64,000 nt of DNA. It comes from Magnetovibrio sp. (GTDB taxonomy: Bacteria; Pseudomonadota; Alphaproteobacteria; Rhodospirillales; Magnetovibrionaceae). The notes below the pieces were generated by a model. The model was not told where the DNA came from and did no database searches. It saw only the letters and a program-made list of their open reading frames with translations. The position numbers were made by a program, and so were the translations under genes. Below are positions 18,227 through 28,600 of the stretch, in pieces. Location: contig JAPHSY010000008.1 of NCBI GenBank assembly GCA_026196495.1, positions 24,415-88,414 on the forward strand, written 5' to 3'. How positions within the stretch are numbered: position 1 is the first letter of the stretch; the number at the start of each line of letters is the position of its first letter.

Positions 18227-20323
18227 TTACCCTTTGATCAACCCCGCGAATTCATCACCAGAAATGGGGCGCCAGAAATGATAGCCTTGTCCATATTCGG
18301 CTTTGAGGACTTTGAGTAGAGCTTCTTGGTCAATCGTTTCAATGCCTTCGGCAACCACTTGAATGCCTAAGCTTTGAGCCATCAGCAATGTTGACTGCAC
18401 AATGGCTTGGGCAGCAACATCGCTGGATACATCACCGACAAAGGAGCGGTCGATCTTTAAGTGCGTGATGGGTAACTTCGATAGGTATTGCAGTGAAGAA
18501 TAACCTGTCCCAAAATCATCGATGGCAATCCCAATCCCTTCATTGTTGAGGTTGGTAAGGATGCCGTTGATGCGTTCCATATCTTCCATGAATATGGATT
18601 CCGTGATTTCAATTTTCAGACGATTGGGGTCCATTTGGGTGCGGTTCAAAATATCCATAACCCGGTCTTCGACGCCATCACGTTGCATTTGCAACAAGGA
18701 GAAGTTCACGGAAAGATCAATGGGCTTTTCGCTGTGTTCTTCCCACCGTTTGTGTTGAGTGCAGGCTTCTTCCAAAACCCAGTCACCAATCACATCAATC
18801 AAACCGGATTCTTCGGCCAATGGGATGAATTCTGCTGGTGGAATGTTGCCGCGTTTAGGATGGCGCCAGCGTGCCAAGGCTTCGCAGCCTGCGATGGAGC
18901 CATCGGTCAATTTGACAATGGGTTGATAGTGCAATGCCAATTCATCGTCGGCGACAGCCCGGCGCAGGTCCGTTTCCATTTTCAATCGTGAAATGGCACG
19001 TTGCTGCATATGCTTGTCAAATAGTTCAAAGTTGCCAGGGCCTTTGCGTTCTGCGCGAACCAGTGCAGATGATGCATGTGCGATGACATCAGGGGCTTCC
19101 AAGCCTTCGTCCATAGCGCCGGCCACAATACCAATGGAGGCCGTAAAGACCATATTTTTGCCATCAATCTGGATTGGCTTGTTGATCACTTGGCGTAAGC
19201 GTTCTGCCAACTTAGGTGCGGTGGTTTCATCACGGCACCCTTCGGCAAGGACCGCAAAATCGGCATTATCATGACGGCTGATGGTGGTGGCTTCTGCTTC
19301 GAACATGCGTGACAGGCTGTCTTCTGTGCGCAAGCTGTCCATCAGGCGATGGGCAAGGGTAACGACCACTTCTTCAGAGGCCACGGGTCCCAGTGTTTCG
19401 CGGAGTTCTTCAAGACGATCAATATGAATAAGAAAAACAGCATAACGTCCTAGGCGTTTGCGACGGTCTTTATCCAGCAGCCATTCCAATCGGTCCATAA
19501 ACAAGAACTTGTTGGGGATGGAGGTGATGGGGTCATAGACCTTTGAACGCGTTACGTCTGTTTGTGAGCCGGAAATACGTAGCGCTTGGCCATCAGCACC
19601 GCGCGATGCCACGCCACGTGTTAAAACCCAGCGGAAGGTACCATCACTGTGTAGGGCGCGATATTCTTGCTCCAACGCGTCAGATTGGCCCAGAAGATGG
19701 GTCTCGATAGCCTGTTTTAATTTCTCGAGTTCTTCTGGGTGGACCAAGTTAAACCAGTCGTCAGGTGTATCGAATTTGGCATTGATATCAAGGCCAAGCA
19801 TTTCTTTCCAGCGGTCCGAATAATAAACGGAACCGTCTTTGATATTCCAATCCCAAAGGCCATCATTAGCCCCGCGAAAAGCAAGCGCATAGCGTTCTTC
19901 ACTTTCACGCAATGATTTATGGGCATTGTAGACTTCAAGCTGGGTATTGATGCGGGCGATGGCGACTGGAAAATCGATAGGCTTGGTTATGTAATCGTTA
20001 GCCCCACCATTGATGGCCTCGGCGATGCTTTCACTGGCATCGCGGGCGCTGACCATAATGATGGGCAATTGCGTTGTGTCCTGCGTTTCCCTGACTTTGG
20101 TGAGGACTGAGATACCGTCCAGATCAGCCATGTTGATGTCCAACAAAACCATGTCATACGTATTAGCCGAAATCTTGCTTAAGGCCTGTTTGCCGCCATC
20201 AGCCGTATCCGTAATGAAGCCGCGCCGTTCAAGTCGACGCACCAACAGGTCACGATTCATCTCGTTATCATCAACGACAAGGATAAGTGTATCATCTTGT
20301 AGGGGCAATTTAGGCTTGTCCAT
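18227..20323 (-). CDS. REC-PAS-GGDEF(degenerate)-EAL response regulator
   Basis: 698 residues from ATG 20323; a GTG two codons earlier is also possible. Domains in order: receiver (~10-130, phosphoacceptor Asp62), PAS (~140-255), GGDEF (~262-435), EAL (~445-698). The GGDEF signature is replaced by HDNADF (351-356), so cyclase activity is unlikely. The EAL half keeps E481-A-L, DDFGTGYSS at 602 and EGIET at 659, so c-di-GMP phosphodiesterase activity is expected. Phosphorylation from the neighbouring kinase would set c-di-GMP level. It is last in a kinase, receiver, effector cluster. Confidence 0.93.
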   Translation of the reverse strand: MDKPKLPLQDDTLILVVDDNEMNRDLLVRRLERRGFITDTADGGKQALSKISANTYDMVLLDINMADLDGISVLTKVRETQDTTQLPIIMVSARDASESIAEAINGGANDYITKPIDFPVAIARINTQLEVYNAHKSLRESEERYALAFRGANDGLWDWNIKDGSVYYSDRWKEMLGLDINAKFDTPDDWFNLVHPEELEKLKQAIETHLLGQSDALEQEYRALHSDGTFRWVLTRGVASRGADGQALRISGSQTDVTRSKVYDPITSIPNKFLFMDRLEWLLDKDRRKRLGRYAVFLIHIDRLEELRETLGPVASEEVVVTLAHRLMDSLRTEDSLSRMFEAEATTISRHDNADFAVLAEGCRDETTAPKLAERLRQVINKPIQIDGKNMVFTASIGIVAGAMDEGLEAPDVIAHASSALVRAERKGPGNFELFDKHMQQRAISRLKMETDLRRAVADDELALHYQPIVKLTDGSIAGCEALARWRHPKRGNIPPAEFIPLAEESGLIDVIGDWVLEEACTQHKRWEEHSEKPIDLSVNFSLLQMQRDGVEDRVMDILNRTQMDPNRLKIEITESIFMEDMERINGILTNLNNEGIGIAIDDFGTGYSSLQYLSKLPITHLKIDRSFVGDVSSDVAAQAIVQSTLLMAQSLGIQVVAEGIETIDQEALLKVLKAEYGQGYHFWRPISGDEFAGLIKG

Positions 20324-20353
20324 AATCACGCAAACAGTTGTTAGATGTTGTGT

Positions 20354-20725
20354 TTATTCAGCTTTGTGAAGCCAAGTTTCAATAGTACCGACCAAGCCTG
20401 GGAAATCTACCGGTTTGGTTGCAAAATCATTGAACCCGATTTCATGTGCTTTGTCTCGGTCTGATGTCATTGCGTGGGCCGTGAGTGCAATTATAGGGAT
20501 CAGAGCCGTGTCTGGAGCGTTTTTTAGCATTTCAACAGCTTTCCAACCATCCATGACAGGCATGTTGATGTCCATGAGAATTAAATCGGGTTTGTGTTTG
20601 CGGGCAATATCAACACCGTGTTGGCCATCAAAAGCAAGTATGACTTTATATCCCATGCGTTCCAATCGTTTCGCAAGCATATCACGGTTTAGTTCATTGT
20701 CTTCCACAAGAAGGATCGTGGTCAT
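20354..20725 (-). CDS. Single-domain CheY-like response regulator
   Basis: 123 residues, a bare receiver domain: acidic pocket E8-D9, phosphoacceptor Asp52 (LMDINMP), Thr after beta-4 (ALTAH), and Lys near 104 (TKPVD). It has no output domain, so it should act by protein contact or as a phosphate shuttle. Its receiver is close in sequence to that of the following REC-PAS-GGDEF-EAL protein (both have VxDNExNRD then a RLER run), suggesting duplication. It lies 30 nt before that gene and 35 nt after the kinase gene. Confidence 0.95.
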   Translation of the reverse strand: MTTILLVEDNELNRDMLAKRLERMGYKVILAFDGQHGVDIARKHKPDLILMDINMPVMDGWKAVEMLKNAPDTALIPIIALTAHAMTSDRDKAHEIGFNDFATKPVDFPGLVGTIETWLHKAE

Positions 20726-20760
20726 TTAGTTTCGTCCGGTGTTTTCATTGTCTGGGCTTT

Positions 20761-22749
20761 CTAGACATGTGCATTTTCCATGTCATCGTCTAGCATTTCA
20801 GAGAGTATCTCTGCGGGCAAGCGTACAGTGAAAGTTGTCCCTTTTCCGGGAGAGCTTTTTCCCATCACTTCGCCGCCCATAAGACGGGCGATTTCGCGGT
20901 TTACGGTTAAGCCAAGCCCGGTTCCTCCATATTTGCGGGTGGTGGATGTATCGGCTTGAGCAAAAGGGGCAAAGACCATTTCCAATTGTTCGGGACTCAT
21001 CCCAATACCCGTATCGGAAACGCTAAAGACGATCGTGTCGCCTTCGATGTCATTCTCACGAAAGGCACGAAGCATGATTTTGCCTTGGTCTGTAAATTTT
21101 GCAGCGTTGGACAAGAAATTGAATAAAATTTGGCGTAACCTAGTGAGGTCGCTTTTCATAACACCAAGGTTCTGTGAGCCCTCTACCAAAAGTGTATTGT
21201 TGTTGGTGGCCACCAAGGGGCGAACCATTTCAGCTACGGTATTGATGACGTCTTGGACCTCAAATTCTGTAACTTCGATGTCAATCCTACCTGCTTCAAT
21301 CTTCGATAAATCCAAAATTTCATTGATGATAGACAGCAGGTGTTTACCAGCAGTGTTGATTTTGTCCAAATCAGGTGTGATTTCCGCATACCCCAAATCG
21401 ACGGCATCTTCTTGCAAGATTTCTGAATACCCGATGATGGCGTTTAGGGGAGTGCGCAGCTCATGGCTCATATTCGCCAAAAACATGGATTTGGCTCTGT
21501 TTGCCGCCTCTGCATCTTCGCGAGCACGCATCAATTGGGCTTCTGCGCGGCGGCGGTCTTGGACTTCTTCCATTAATTTGTGCGTCCGTTCTTCGACCCG
21601 GTTTTCCAATTCATCGTGGGCTTCGCGCAATTCCTCTTGGGTGCGGCGGCGGATAATAGCTCCCATTTTGAAGACCCGAAGTGCACGAAGCATGTCGCCA
21701 ATTTCGTCCTGACGCGTTTTGTTGGAAATATCGACGCTTAAATCGCCATCAGCCAACCGTGTCATAACGTTGGTGATGTTGCGGATGGGGGTAGATATAG
21801 AACGGCCCAGAAAGATTAACGCTACCAAAAAGGCAATTGAGAATGCCACTGCAATGCCACCCATCAAGATATTCAGATTCCGTTCTTGGTGCCGGATTGC
21901 GATGTTCATTTCATCTGCCATCCGTGACAGGGTCAAATGTGATTCACGGATGGTTGTTTCCATTTCTGCACGCAGGCCATGTTGGTAATCCAAGCCAATG
22001 ATGGTCGCGGCTTCAGCCAAATCAAAGAAAGTTCTACGATATGATAACAGGTTGGTGCGTAGATTCTGACGAACACTATGTTCGGGAACCATGTTATTAA
22101 TATCATTCATAATTTTTTGATGGTTGCGTTCAAAATGATCAACAAACTGGGTCTGTTTATGTAACAACAGGTTATTGGTAAACACCTGCATAGCCATCAA
22201 TTGGTTGTGTAGCGATAGACGTATATTATCCGTATTTGGAACGCGGAGTAATCCGGCCTCAATGTTTTTAATGGATTGAACCATATCCCGTTGAAGGCCT
22301 TCACTTTGATCTTTGCCGATTTTGCTCAGTTGTACCGTTAGAACCTGAAATAGGCGCTGATACTCACCGGTTAAAATCGTTAAACGTCCTAGGGTGCTGA
22401 CTGGCAGGTTTAGCTTCCCGAAATCTTCTTTAAGACTTTCAGTGCTGATGACGAGTTGTTCAAAGACCGTGCTGAATTCTCTGCGATAACGAGGGTCAAG
22501 TAAGTTCACGAAATCATTTTGATTGCGTTGTAAGTCCATCAGCATCACGTCCATGGACATAATTTTTGTACGGATATCATAAATCTCGCGGATGGATGTT
22601 TCGCGATACCAACTCAGATACAAAATGGTGATAATGGAAAAACCCACAATAAAGGACAGCAGTAACAATTTGATGCGTATGGGCAAAGTGCGCACACGTT
22701 CCATCCACGCTGGAGATACAGCCTGCATCATGGTTGGTAACCCATGCAT
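20761..22749 (-). CDS. Membrane sensor histidine kinase with HAMP domain
   Basis: 662 residues. Transmembrane helices at ~28-48 and ~295-315 enclose a ~245-residue all-helical periplasmic sensor of four-helix type. A HAMP domain (~316-368), coiled coil, HisKA with H-box HELRTPLNAIIGYSE (His429), and an HATPase with N, G1 (DTGIGM) and G2 (GGTGLGL) boxes follow. There is no attached receiver; the two receivers are encoded just downstream. The sensor shows no recognisable small-molecule fold, so the stimulus is unknown. Confidence 0.93.
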   Translation of the reverse strand: MHGLPTMMQAVSPAWMERVRTLPIRIKLLLLSFIVGFSIITILYLSWYRETSIREIYDIRTKIMSMDVMLMDLQRNQNDFVNLLDPRYRREFSTVFEQLVISTESLKEDFGKLNLPVSTLGRLTILTGEYQRLFQVLTVQLSKIGKDQSEGLQRDMVQSIKNIEAGLLRVPNTDNIRLSLHNQLMAMQVFTNNLLLHKQTQFVDHFERNHQKIMNDINNMVPEHSVRQNLRTNLLSYRRTFFDLAEAATIIGLDYQHGLRAEMETTIRESHLTLSRMADEMNIAIRHQERNLNILMGGIAVAFSIAFLVALIFLGRSISTPIRNITNVMTRLADGDLSVDISNKTRQDEIGDMLRALRVFKMGAIIRRRTQEELREAHDELENRVEERTHKLMEEVQDRRRAEAQLMRAREDAEAANRAKSMFLANMSHELRTPLNAIIGYSEILQEDAVDLGYAEITPDLDKINTAGKHLLSIINEILDLSKIEAGRIDIEVTEFEVQDVINTVAEMVRPLVATNNNTLLVEGSQNLGVMKSDLTRLRQILFNFLSNAAKFTDQGKIMLRAFRENDIEGDTIVFSVSDTGIGMSPEQLEMVFAPFAQADTSTTRKYGGTGLGLTVNREIARLMGGEVMGKSSPGKGTTFTVRLPAEILSEMLDDDMENAHV

Positions 22750-22853
22750 TTGTGGAGTTGCTGACGTCTCAAGTTATTTTCTTTCGTTGGTTTTACCGCA
22801 CCCATCCATTGGAAGGATAATCTAAGCATGGACACGTGCAAAGCCTTCAGCCC

Positions 22854-23270
22854 TTATCTACAGAGCGCCGTACGGATTTGATCAACAAGATGATCCCGAT
22901 CTGCATCTGAGTAGTCCTGGGGAGGATGCGCCCCCCACACAGGTGCGGGCCATGCCGGGTCACCCTGGAAACGAGCAATGACGTGGATATGCAGCTGTTC
23001 AACCACATTGCCAAGGGCCGCGACATTCATTTTATAGGGCTGAAATTGGGCTTTCATAACCTTGCTGATATGATCAACCTCGGCCATAACCGTTTGAAGT
23101 TGCTCGGGATTTAAATCGTCCAAGTCACGCAACCCATGAACGGCTGGGACCAAAATCAGCCACGGGTAAGTGCGGTCACGTATCAACAAAACAAGGCAGA
23201 TATCCAATTTTGTAATTTCGACCGTATCTTTCGCCAAAGTTGGGTCAAGTATGAACGTTTCAGTGGTCAT
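22854..23270 (-). CDS. HIT-family nucleotide hydrolase/transferase
   Basis: 138 residues of histidine-triad fold. The triad region reads QLHIHVIARF, so the first His of the usual H-x-H-x-H is Gln; the middle His nucleophile is kept. This Gln form, with ALGN upstream and DPAWPAPVWG downstream, defines a common proteobacterial subgroup. It likely acts on nucleoside phosphoramidates or dinucleotides; the natural substrate is unknown. It stands 104 nt upstream of the histidine kinase on the same strand. Confidence 0.9.
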   Translation of the reverse strand: MTTETFILDPTLAKDTVEITKLDICLVLLIRDRTYPWLILVPAVHGLRDLDDLNPEQLQTVMAEVDHISKVMKAQFQPYKMNVAALGNVVEQLHIHVIARFQGDPAWPAPVWGAHPPQDYSDADRDHLVDQIRTALCR

Positions 23271-23347
23271 GGTATTGTCCGTTCTGCTATGCGTGAGTGT
23301 TGATCAAGCTGGATTATGGCCCCAACCACTGACGAAGGACAATGCCC

Positions 23348-23698
23348 ATGAGCGCTCAGCGCATCAAATCAGGTTTTTGGCTCAAAGCTCAACTGCGCTT
23401 GTGTGATCAGGCCTGCTTACCAGCTTTTGTGGTGCGTCGTGGTGATGAAGACGCAGGACAAATTCTCATAAAGCACAACCGACTTGGGCGTGGTTGTGAG
23501 ATTTGGGTACGGCGCTTTGATGGTGATGGACTTCGTGTGTGGATGGTGGTTGCGGGCGGCACAGATTTAGATTCTGAGCGACAATGTGACGCTTATATTG
23601 AGCGTGAAATGGACATTGATCCTGATCTTTGGGTGCTTGAGATTGAAGATATCGAAGGTGTTTATAAGCCAGATGGGAAAGATCCTGTACGGGAATAA
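23348..23698 (+). CDS. DUF1491 family protein
   Basis: 116 residues. Of two close ATGs, 23348 has GAAGGA 8 nt upstream, while for 23342 the same site would be too close. The sequence (IKSGFWLKAQLRLCDQACLPAFVVRRGDEDAGQI and the YIERE...DPDLWVLEIED end) fits DUF1491, a small alphaproteobacterial family of unknown function. It is soluble, with one Cys pair near residue 22. It is divergent from the HIT gene and closed by its own terminator. Confidence 0.85.
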   Translation: MSAQRIKSGFWLKAQLRLCDQACLPAFVVRRGDEDAGQILIKHNRLGRGCEIWVRRFDGDGLRVWMVVAGGTDLDSERQCDAYIEREMDIDPDLWVLEIEDIEGVYKPDGKDPVRE

Positions 23699-23725
23699 GT
23701 GCTCAAACATAACCTAAGTCTCAGT

Positions 23726-23761
23726 AAAGCAACGATTGTTACAGATAATCGTTGCTTTTTT
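23726..23761 (+). terminator. Rho-independent terminator after DUF1491 gene
   Basis: A 12-bp perfect stem (AAAGCAACGATT / AATCGTTGCTTT) with a 9-nt loop is followed by more T residues. Confidence 0.9.
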
Positions 23762-23780
23762 GTATTTAATCCAAAATACA

Positions 23781-23823
23781 TATTGAACCAATATATATCG
23801 ATTTGATATATATTGGTTCAATA
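23781..23823 (+). promoter_or_regulatory. 43-bp palindrome overlapping the padR-RND promoter
   Basis: Arms of 19 bp at 23781-23799 and 23805-23823 are perfect complements around a 5-nt centre. TTGAAC (23783-23788) and TATATA (23807-23812), spaced by 18 nt, could be the -35 and -10, one in each arm. A dimeric repressor bound here would block RNA polymerase. The palindrome lies 57 bp upstream of the PadR-family start, so autoregulation of this operon is the natural reading. There is no T-run behind it, which argues against a terminator. Confidence 0.8.
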
Positions 23824-23880
23824 GTTCATGAGGCATCAGTCGGGATGTCCATGGGTTTGGCTTTTTTCGGAGCACGGATT

Positions 23881-24489
23881 ATGGATGTAAAGACTTTGTG
23901 CTTAGGCGTTCTCAGCCTAGGTGACGCCAGCGGTTATGAAATCCGCAAAATGTTTGAAGAGGGGCCCTTTGCCCATTTTCACCATGCGAGCTTTGGCTCC
24001 ATCTATCCGGCGCTTTCCAAATTATTGGAAGCGGGACAGGTGTCGTGCACTGTGGAAAGCCAAGACGGACGTCCAGATAAAAAAGTTTACGCGATGACAG
24101 AAAGTGGATTGGAAGCCTTTCGTACTGCGCTACGCAAAACGCCGGATGATGACAAAGTACGTTCAGAGGTCATGTTTATGTTGTTTTTTGCCGATCATCT
24201 CGAAGATGAGCATTTAACCGAAATTTATGATGCTTATACGGACCGACATCGTTTCTTTATTGAAAAAATGGAGGAGCTGAGCAGTGAAGGTTTATCTCGC
24301 GGGCGAAAGTTTGTTCGTGGGTTCGGTATGGCTTTTTACAAAAGTGTTCTTACGTACTTGGAAGAAAATCGAGAAGCCTTTCTTCGTGGTGCAAAAGGCG
24401 AAGGTTGGCGGGACCTTGAATCCATCCGTGAATGCATGACCATTACGAATGAAGCCGAAAAAAGGCTCAATGCAGGAGATGACCAATGA
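23881..24489 (+). CDS. PadR-family transcriptional regulator
   Basis: 202 residues from ATG 23881, where family proteins begin (MDVKTLCLGVLSLGDASGYEI); in-frame upstream starts would overlap the operator region. The N-terminal ~85 residues are a winged helix of the PadR type, with SFGSIYPALSKLLEAG as recognition helix and a DGRPDKKVY wing. A helical C-terminal dimerisation domain (Vir_act_alpha_C-like) follows. It overlaps the adaptor gene by ATGA, so it is the first gene of the efflux operon and probably its repressor, released by a transported compound. Confidence 0.92.
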   Translation: MDVKTLCLGVLSLGDASGYEIRKMFEEGPFAHFHHASFGSIYPALSKLLEAGQVSCTVESQDGRPDKKVYAMTESGLEAFRTALRKTPDDDKVRSEVMFMLFFADHLEDEHLTEIYDAYTDRHRFFIEKMEELSSEGLSRGRKFVRGFGMAFYKSVLTYLEENREAFLRGAKGEGWRDLESIRECMTITNEAEKRLNAGDDQ

Positions 24490-25670
24490 GCCCCAAAGAC
24501 CTTATCCCCACTGAAAATGATGCTGACGTAATCCAAAAAAGGACATCTGGGTTGAAACTACAAAAATCACAATGGACGGCGATTGCCATTGCAATTGGTG
24601 CGCTTGTTTGGATGTTATCGGGCGTATTACAGGGCGAGGACACTCAAGCTGTTGGCGTTGTTGATGCTCCTATAGAAACGGCAAAGGCTGAAGTTATTAT
24701 TCCTCGCGTGCGCGTCACCACCGTGACAGCAGAAGAACATGTGCGCACCATTGCTGTTTTAGGGCGGACAGAAGCCGAAAATGCGGTCTCCGTTCGTGCT
24801 GAAACCACAGGGCGCGTATCCGAAATTGTTGCTGTTAAGGGTGCTGTCGTTGAAGCGGGGGATGTGTTGGTCAAATTAGACCCTGAAAACTTGCCTGCAA
24901 AATTGGCAGAGGCCAAAGCCCGCTTGGAACAACGCAAAATCGCATATGAATCTGCGCGCAAACTGTCCAAAGGTGGTTACAGTTCTCAACTAAAATTGGC
25001 AGAATCAAAAGCTGACCTGGAAGCTGCGCGCGCCCAGGTTTCTGGCATGCAACGCGATTTAAACAATGCCACAATCATTGCGCCGTTTTCTGGTGTTGTA
25101 GATGAATTGCCCATGGACGCTGGTGATTACATTGACAAAGTTGGTGGTGTTGTGGCGCGGGTGATTGATCTAAAAACCATGCTGGTTGCAGGGGCCGTGG
25201 CAGAGCGTGATATTGGTTCCATCTCTTTGGGTGGTGCTGCCATAATCGAACTTGCCGATGGACGTATTCTTGAGGGTGAAGTGAGCTTCATCGCCAAATC
25301 ATCCGAAGCGGCAACTCGGACATACCGTGTTGAAGTGCGTGTTAATGTTCCCGATAGCTCCGTACCCGAAGGTATGACGGCTGAGCTGCGCCTGCCCATG
25401 GAACGGGTGATGGCTCACAATATTTCTCCGGCTTTGTTGACCTTGGATAACAAGGGTGCAGTCGGCGTGAAAAGTGTGAATGCAGATGGCCAAGTTGAAT
25501 TTCATGCGGTTGAAATGATAACGGACACCAAAGATGGTATCTGGCTGGTGGGGTTGCCCCATGAGGCCAAGATCATTTCTGTTGGGCAAGAGTTCGTGAC
25601 ACATGGACAAGTGGTTAAGGCTGTTGAAGGTGCTTTGAAAACAGTTAGCCCCAAAGCTGGGGAGAACTAA
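24486..25670 (+). CDS. RND efflux periplasmic adaptor subunit (HlyD/MFP)
   Basis: 394 residues. One N-terminal membrane anchor (~33-50) is followed by barrel-sandwich halves (RVSEIVAVKGAVVEAGDVLVKLD, and NATIIAPFSGVVDELPMDAGDYI), a short helical hairpin (~140-180) and beta-barrel segments. It links the inner-membrane pump to an outer-membrane channel. It overlaps padR by 4 nt and is 3 nt from the pump gene, so the subunits are translationally coupled. No outer-membrane factor is encoded here, so a TolC-type channel must come from elsewhere. Confidence 0.93.
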   Translation: MSPKDLIPTENDADVIQKRTSGLKLQKSQWTAIAIAIGALVWMLSGVLQGEDTQAVGVVDAPIETAKAEVIIPRVRVTTVTAEEHVRTIAVLGRTEAENAVSVRAETTGRVSEIVAVKGAVVEAGDVLVKLDPENLPAKLAEAKARLEQRKIAYESARKLSKGGYSSQLKLAESKADLEAARAQVSGMQRDLNNATIIAPFSGVVDELPMDAGDYIDKVGGVVARVIDLKTMLVAGAVAERDIGSISLGGAAIIELADGRILEGEVSFIAKSSEAATRTYRVEVRVNVPDSSVPEGMTAELRLPMERVMAHNISPALLTLDNKGAVGVKSVNADGQVEFHAVEMITDTKDGIWLVGLPHEAKIISVGQEFVTHGQVVKAVEGALKTVSPKAGEN

Positions 25671-25673
25671 GTT

Positions 25674-28600
25674 ATGAAAGCGCTTATTGATGTGGCGTTT
25701 CACCACGCCCGTACAACCATATCAACGTTGTTGTTGTTGCTGATTGCAGGTGGTGTTGCCTATGTGGAAATTCCCAAAGAAGCAGAACCGGACATCAACA
25801 TCCCATTGGTGATTGTGCGTGTTACGCATGAAGGTATTTCCCCCGAAGACAGTGAAAATCTTTTGATCCGTCCTTTGGAATTGGAACTGCGTTCCGTTGA
25901 AGGCCTCAAAGAAATGCGTGCCAAGGGTTATGAAGGCGGTGCCAACGTGGTGCTTGAATTCGAAGCTGGATTTGATGTGGATCAGGCCCTGAGCGATGTG
26001 CGTGAAAGTGTTGATGATGCAAAACCTGATCTTCCCGATGACAGTGAAGATCCAATTATTGAAGAGATTAATTTTTCCGAATTTCCCGTCGTGGTGATTT
26101 CCATGGCTGGAACGGTGCCTGAACGTGCGTTGCTCAATTTGGGACGCGACCTCAAAGATGAGCTGGAAGGCCTCAGCCCCGTATTGAAAGCGACGCTGAC
26201 CGGAACGCGTGAAGAGATGGTGGAGATTTTGATCGACCCGGTCAAAGTTGAAAGCTATGGGCTCAGCCCTGCGGAAGCCATTGCCGTGGTCAACAGTTCC
26301 AACAAGCTGGTTGCTGCGGGTGCCCAAGATACCGGACGTGGTAGCTTTACCTTGAAGGTTCCAGGACTCCTCACCAATGTGACAGAAATTATGTCATTGC
26401 CTGTCACGGTTGATGGTGATGCAGTTGTGCGTTTGGCGGATATCGGTACAGTGCGTCGATCCTTTAAAGACCCAACCAGCTTTGCCCGTGTGAACGGCGA
26501 AAGTGCTGTGACATTGGAAGTATCCAAGCGCGCAGGTGAAAACTTAATTGAGACCGTGGCATTGGTGCGTGAATTGGTCGAACAAGAACGTGCCGCATGG
26601 CCCGAAAGCTTGCACAGCGCCGTTGACGTGACCTTCACCCAAGATAAATCCACCGACATCATTGAACGGGTTTCCACCTTGGAAAACTCAGTCATCAGCG
26701 CGGTGTTGTTGGTGATGATCGTTGTGGTTGGTGCCTTGGGGCTGCGTTCCGCGGCACTTGTCGGTGTCGCGATCCCTGGATCGTTCCTAACTGGTGTGTT
26801 GGTTTTGCACATCATGGGCAACACGATGAACATTGTTGTGTTGTTTGGTTTGGTCTTGGCTGTTGGTATGTTGGTGGACGGTGCCATCGTTGTGACTGAA
26901 TATGCAGATCGTAAAATGACGGAAGGTCTGCACCGCAAAAAGGCGTATTCTTTGGCAGCCAAACGTATGGCACCGCCGATCATAGCGGCGACGATGACGA
27001 CTTTGGCGGCGTTCTTACCACTGTTGTTCTGGCCCGGTGTTGTGGGAGAGTTCATGAAGTATCTGCCCATCACCTTGTTGGCGACTTTGTCGGCATCATT
27101 GTTGATGGCGCTTGTCTTTATTCCAGCGTTGGGGGGCTACATCGGACGCCCAGGTAATGCGGACCCTGATGCTATGAAAGCTTTAAAGGGTGGTGAAGAA
27201 GCGGGCTTGGACAATGCAGGCCCTGTGACCATGGGCTATCTGCGTATGCTTGAAAAGACATTGCGTTATCCTGGCCTTGTGGTTGCTGGTGCATTTATGA
27301 TGCTGTTTGGTGTATGGGGATTTTATGGTGCGTTTGGCAATGGCATCGAATTCTTCCCGGAAGTTGAACCCACCAATGCTCAAGTCCAAGTAAAAGCACG
27401 TGGCAATATGTCAATCTGGGAACGTGATGCTTTGATGAGAGAAGTTGAAGCCGAAGCCCAACAAGTCAATGGTATTAAAACATTGTATACCCGCACGCAG
27501 TCCAACCCATCTGGGGAAGCGGCTGAAGATATCATCGGCACAATTTTTTTGGAATTTGACGATTGGGATAAGCGTCGCAAAGCTGATACCATTTTGGCTG
27601 AAATCCGTGAGCGCACGGCACCCATTGCCGGTATCATCGTCAACACCGTCAAGCAAGAAGGTGGGCCGCCAGTGGGCAAGCCGATCCAGCTTGAAATTTC
27701 ATCACGCTATCCGGAATTGTTGGCCCCAACAGCAAAGCGCATTGTCGAAGAATTGAACAAGAATTCAAACTTCATCGATATTGAGGATAATTTGCCTCTG
27801 CCGGGGATCGACTGGGTGTTTGATGTGGATCGCGCCCAAGCTGCAAAGTTCGGTGCAGATGTATCGACCATTGGTTCCACTGTACGCTTGGCGACATCTG
27901 GTATTAAGCTGGGCGAATACCGTCCATCGGATACTGATGATGAATTGGATATTCGTGCACGCTTCCCAGATGAATATCGCAATCTGGAACAGCTCCGTCA
28001 CATGCGGGTGAAAACACCCGGTGGCCAAGTGCCCATTGATAACTTTGTCAACATCGAAGCCCAAGCCAAGACCGGCACGATCAGCCGTGTTGACGTGAAA
28101 CGTGTTGTCACGGTGAAGGCCGATGTGGTTGAAGGTGTTTTGGCCGATGAAATGGTCAAAGGTATTCAGGCGTGGCTCAATACAGCAGATTTGGACCCAC
28201 GTATTTCCATCAAGTTTAAAGGTGAAGATGAAGAACAGGCTAAAGCCCAAGCGTTTTTATCTAAGGCGTTTGGCGTGGCATTGTTCCTGATCGCTATTAT
28301 CTTGGTGACCCAGTTTAACAGTTTCTATTCAGGCTTCTTGATCTTGTCGGCGGTGGTGATGTCCACCATCGGTGTGTTTATTGGGTTACTGGTGACGGGA
28401 CAACCCTTTGGCATAGTTATGGGCGGTATCGGTGTGATTGCCTTGGCGGGGATTGTTGTGAACAACAATATCGTGTTGATTGATACCTTCGACCGCTTAA
28501 AGCAATCGACCTCTGACGCACGTGAAGCGATTATGCTGACGGGGGCTCAGCGCCTTCGTCCCGTGTTGTTGACGACAGTAACGACCATGTTAGGTCTGTT

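Noticed and set aside
26255..27073. 272-residue minus-strand open frame
   Set aside because: It is antisense to the RND pump coding sequence, and its composition is that of a shadow frame (Thr/Ser/Asn-rich) with no motif.
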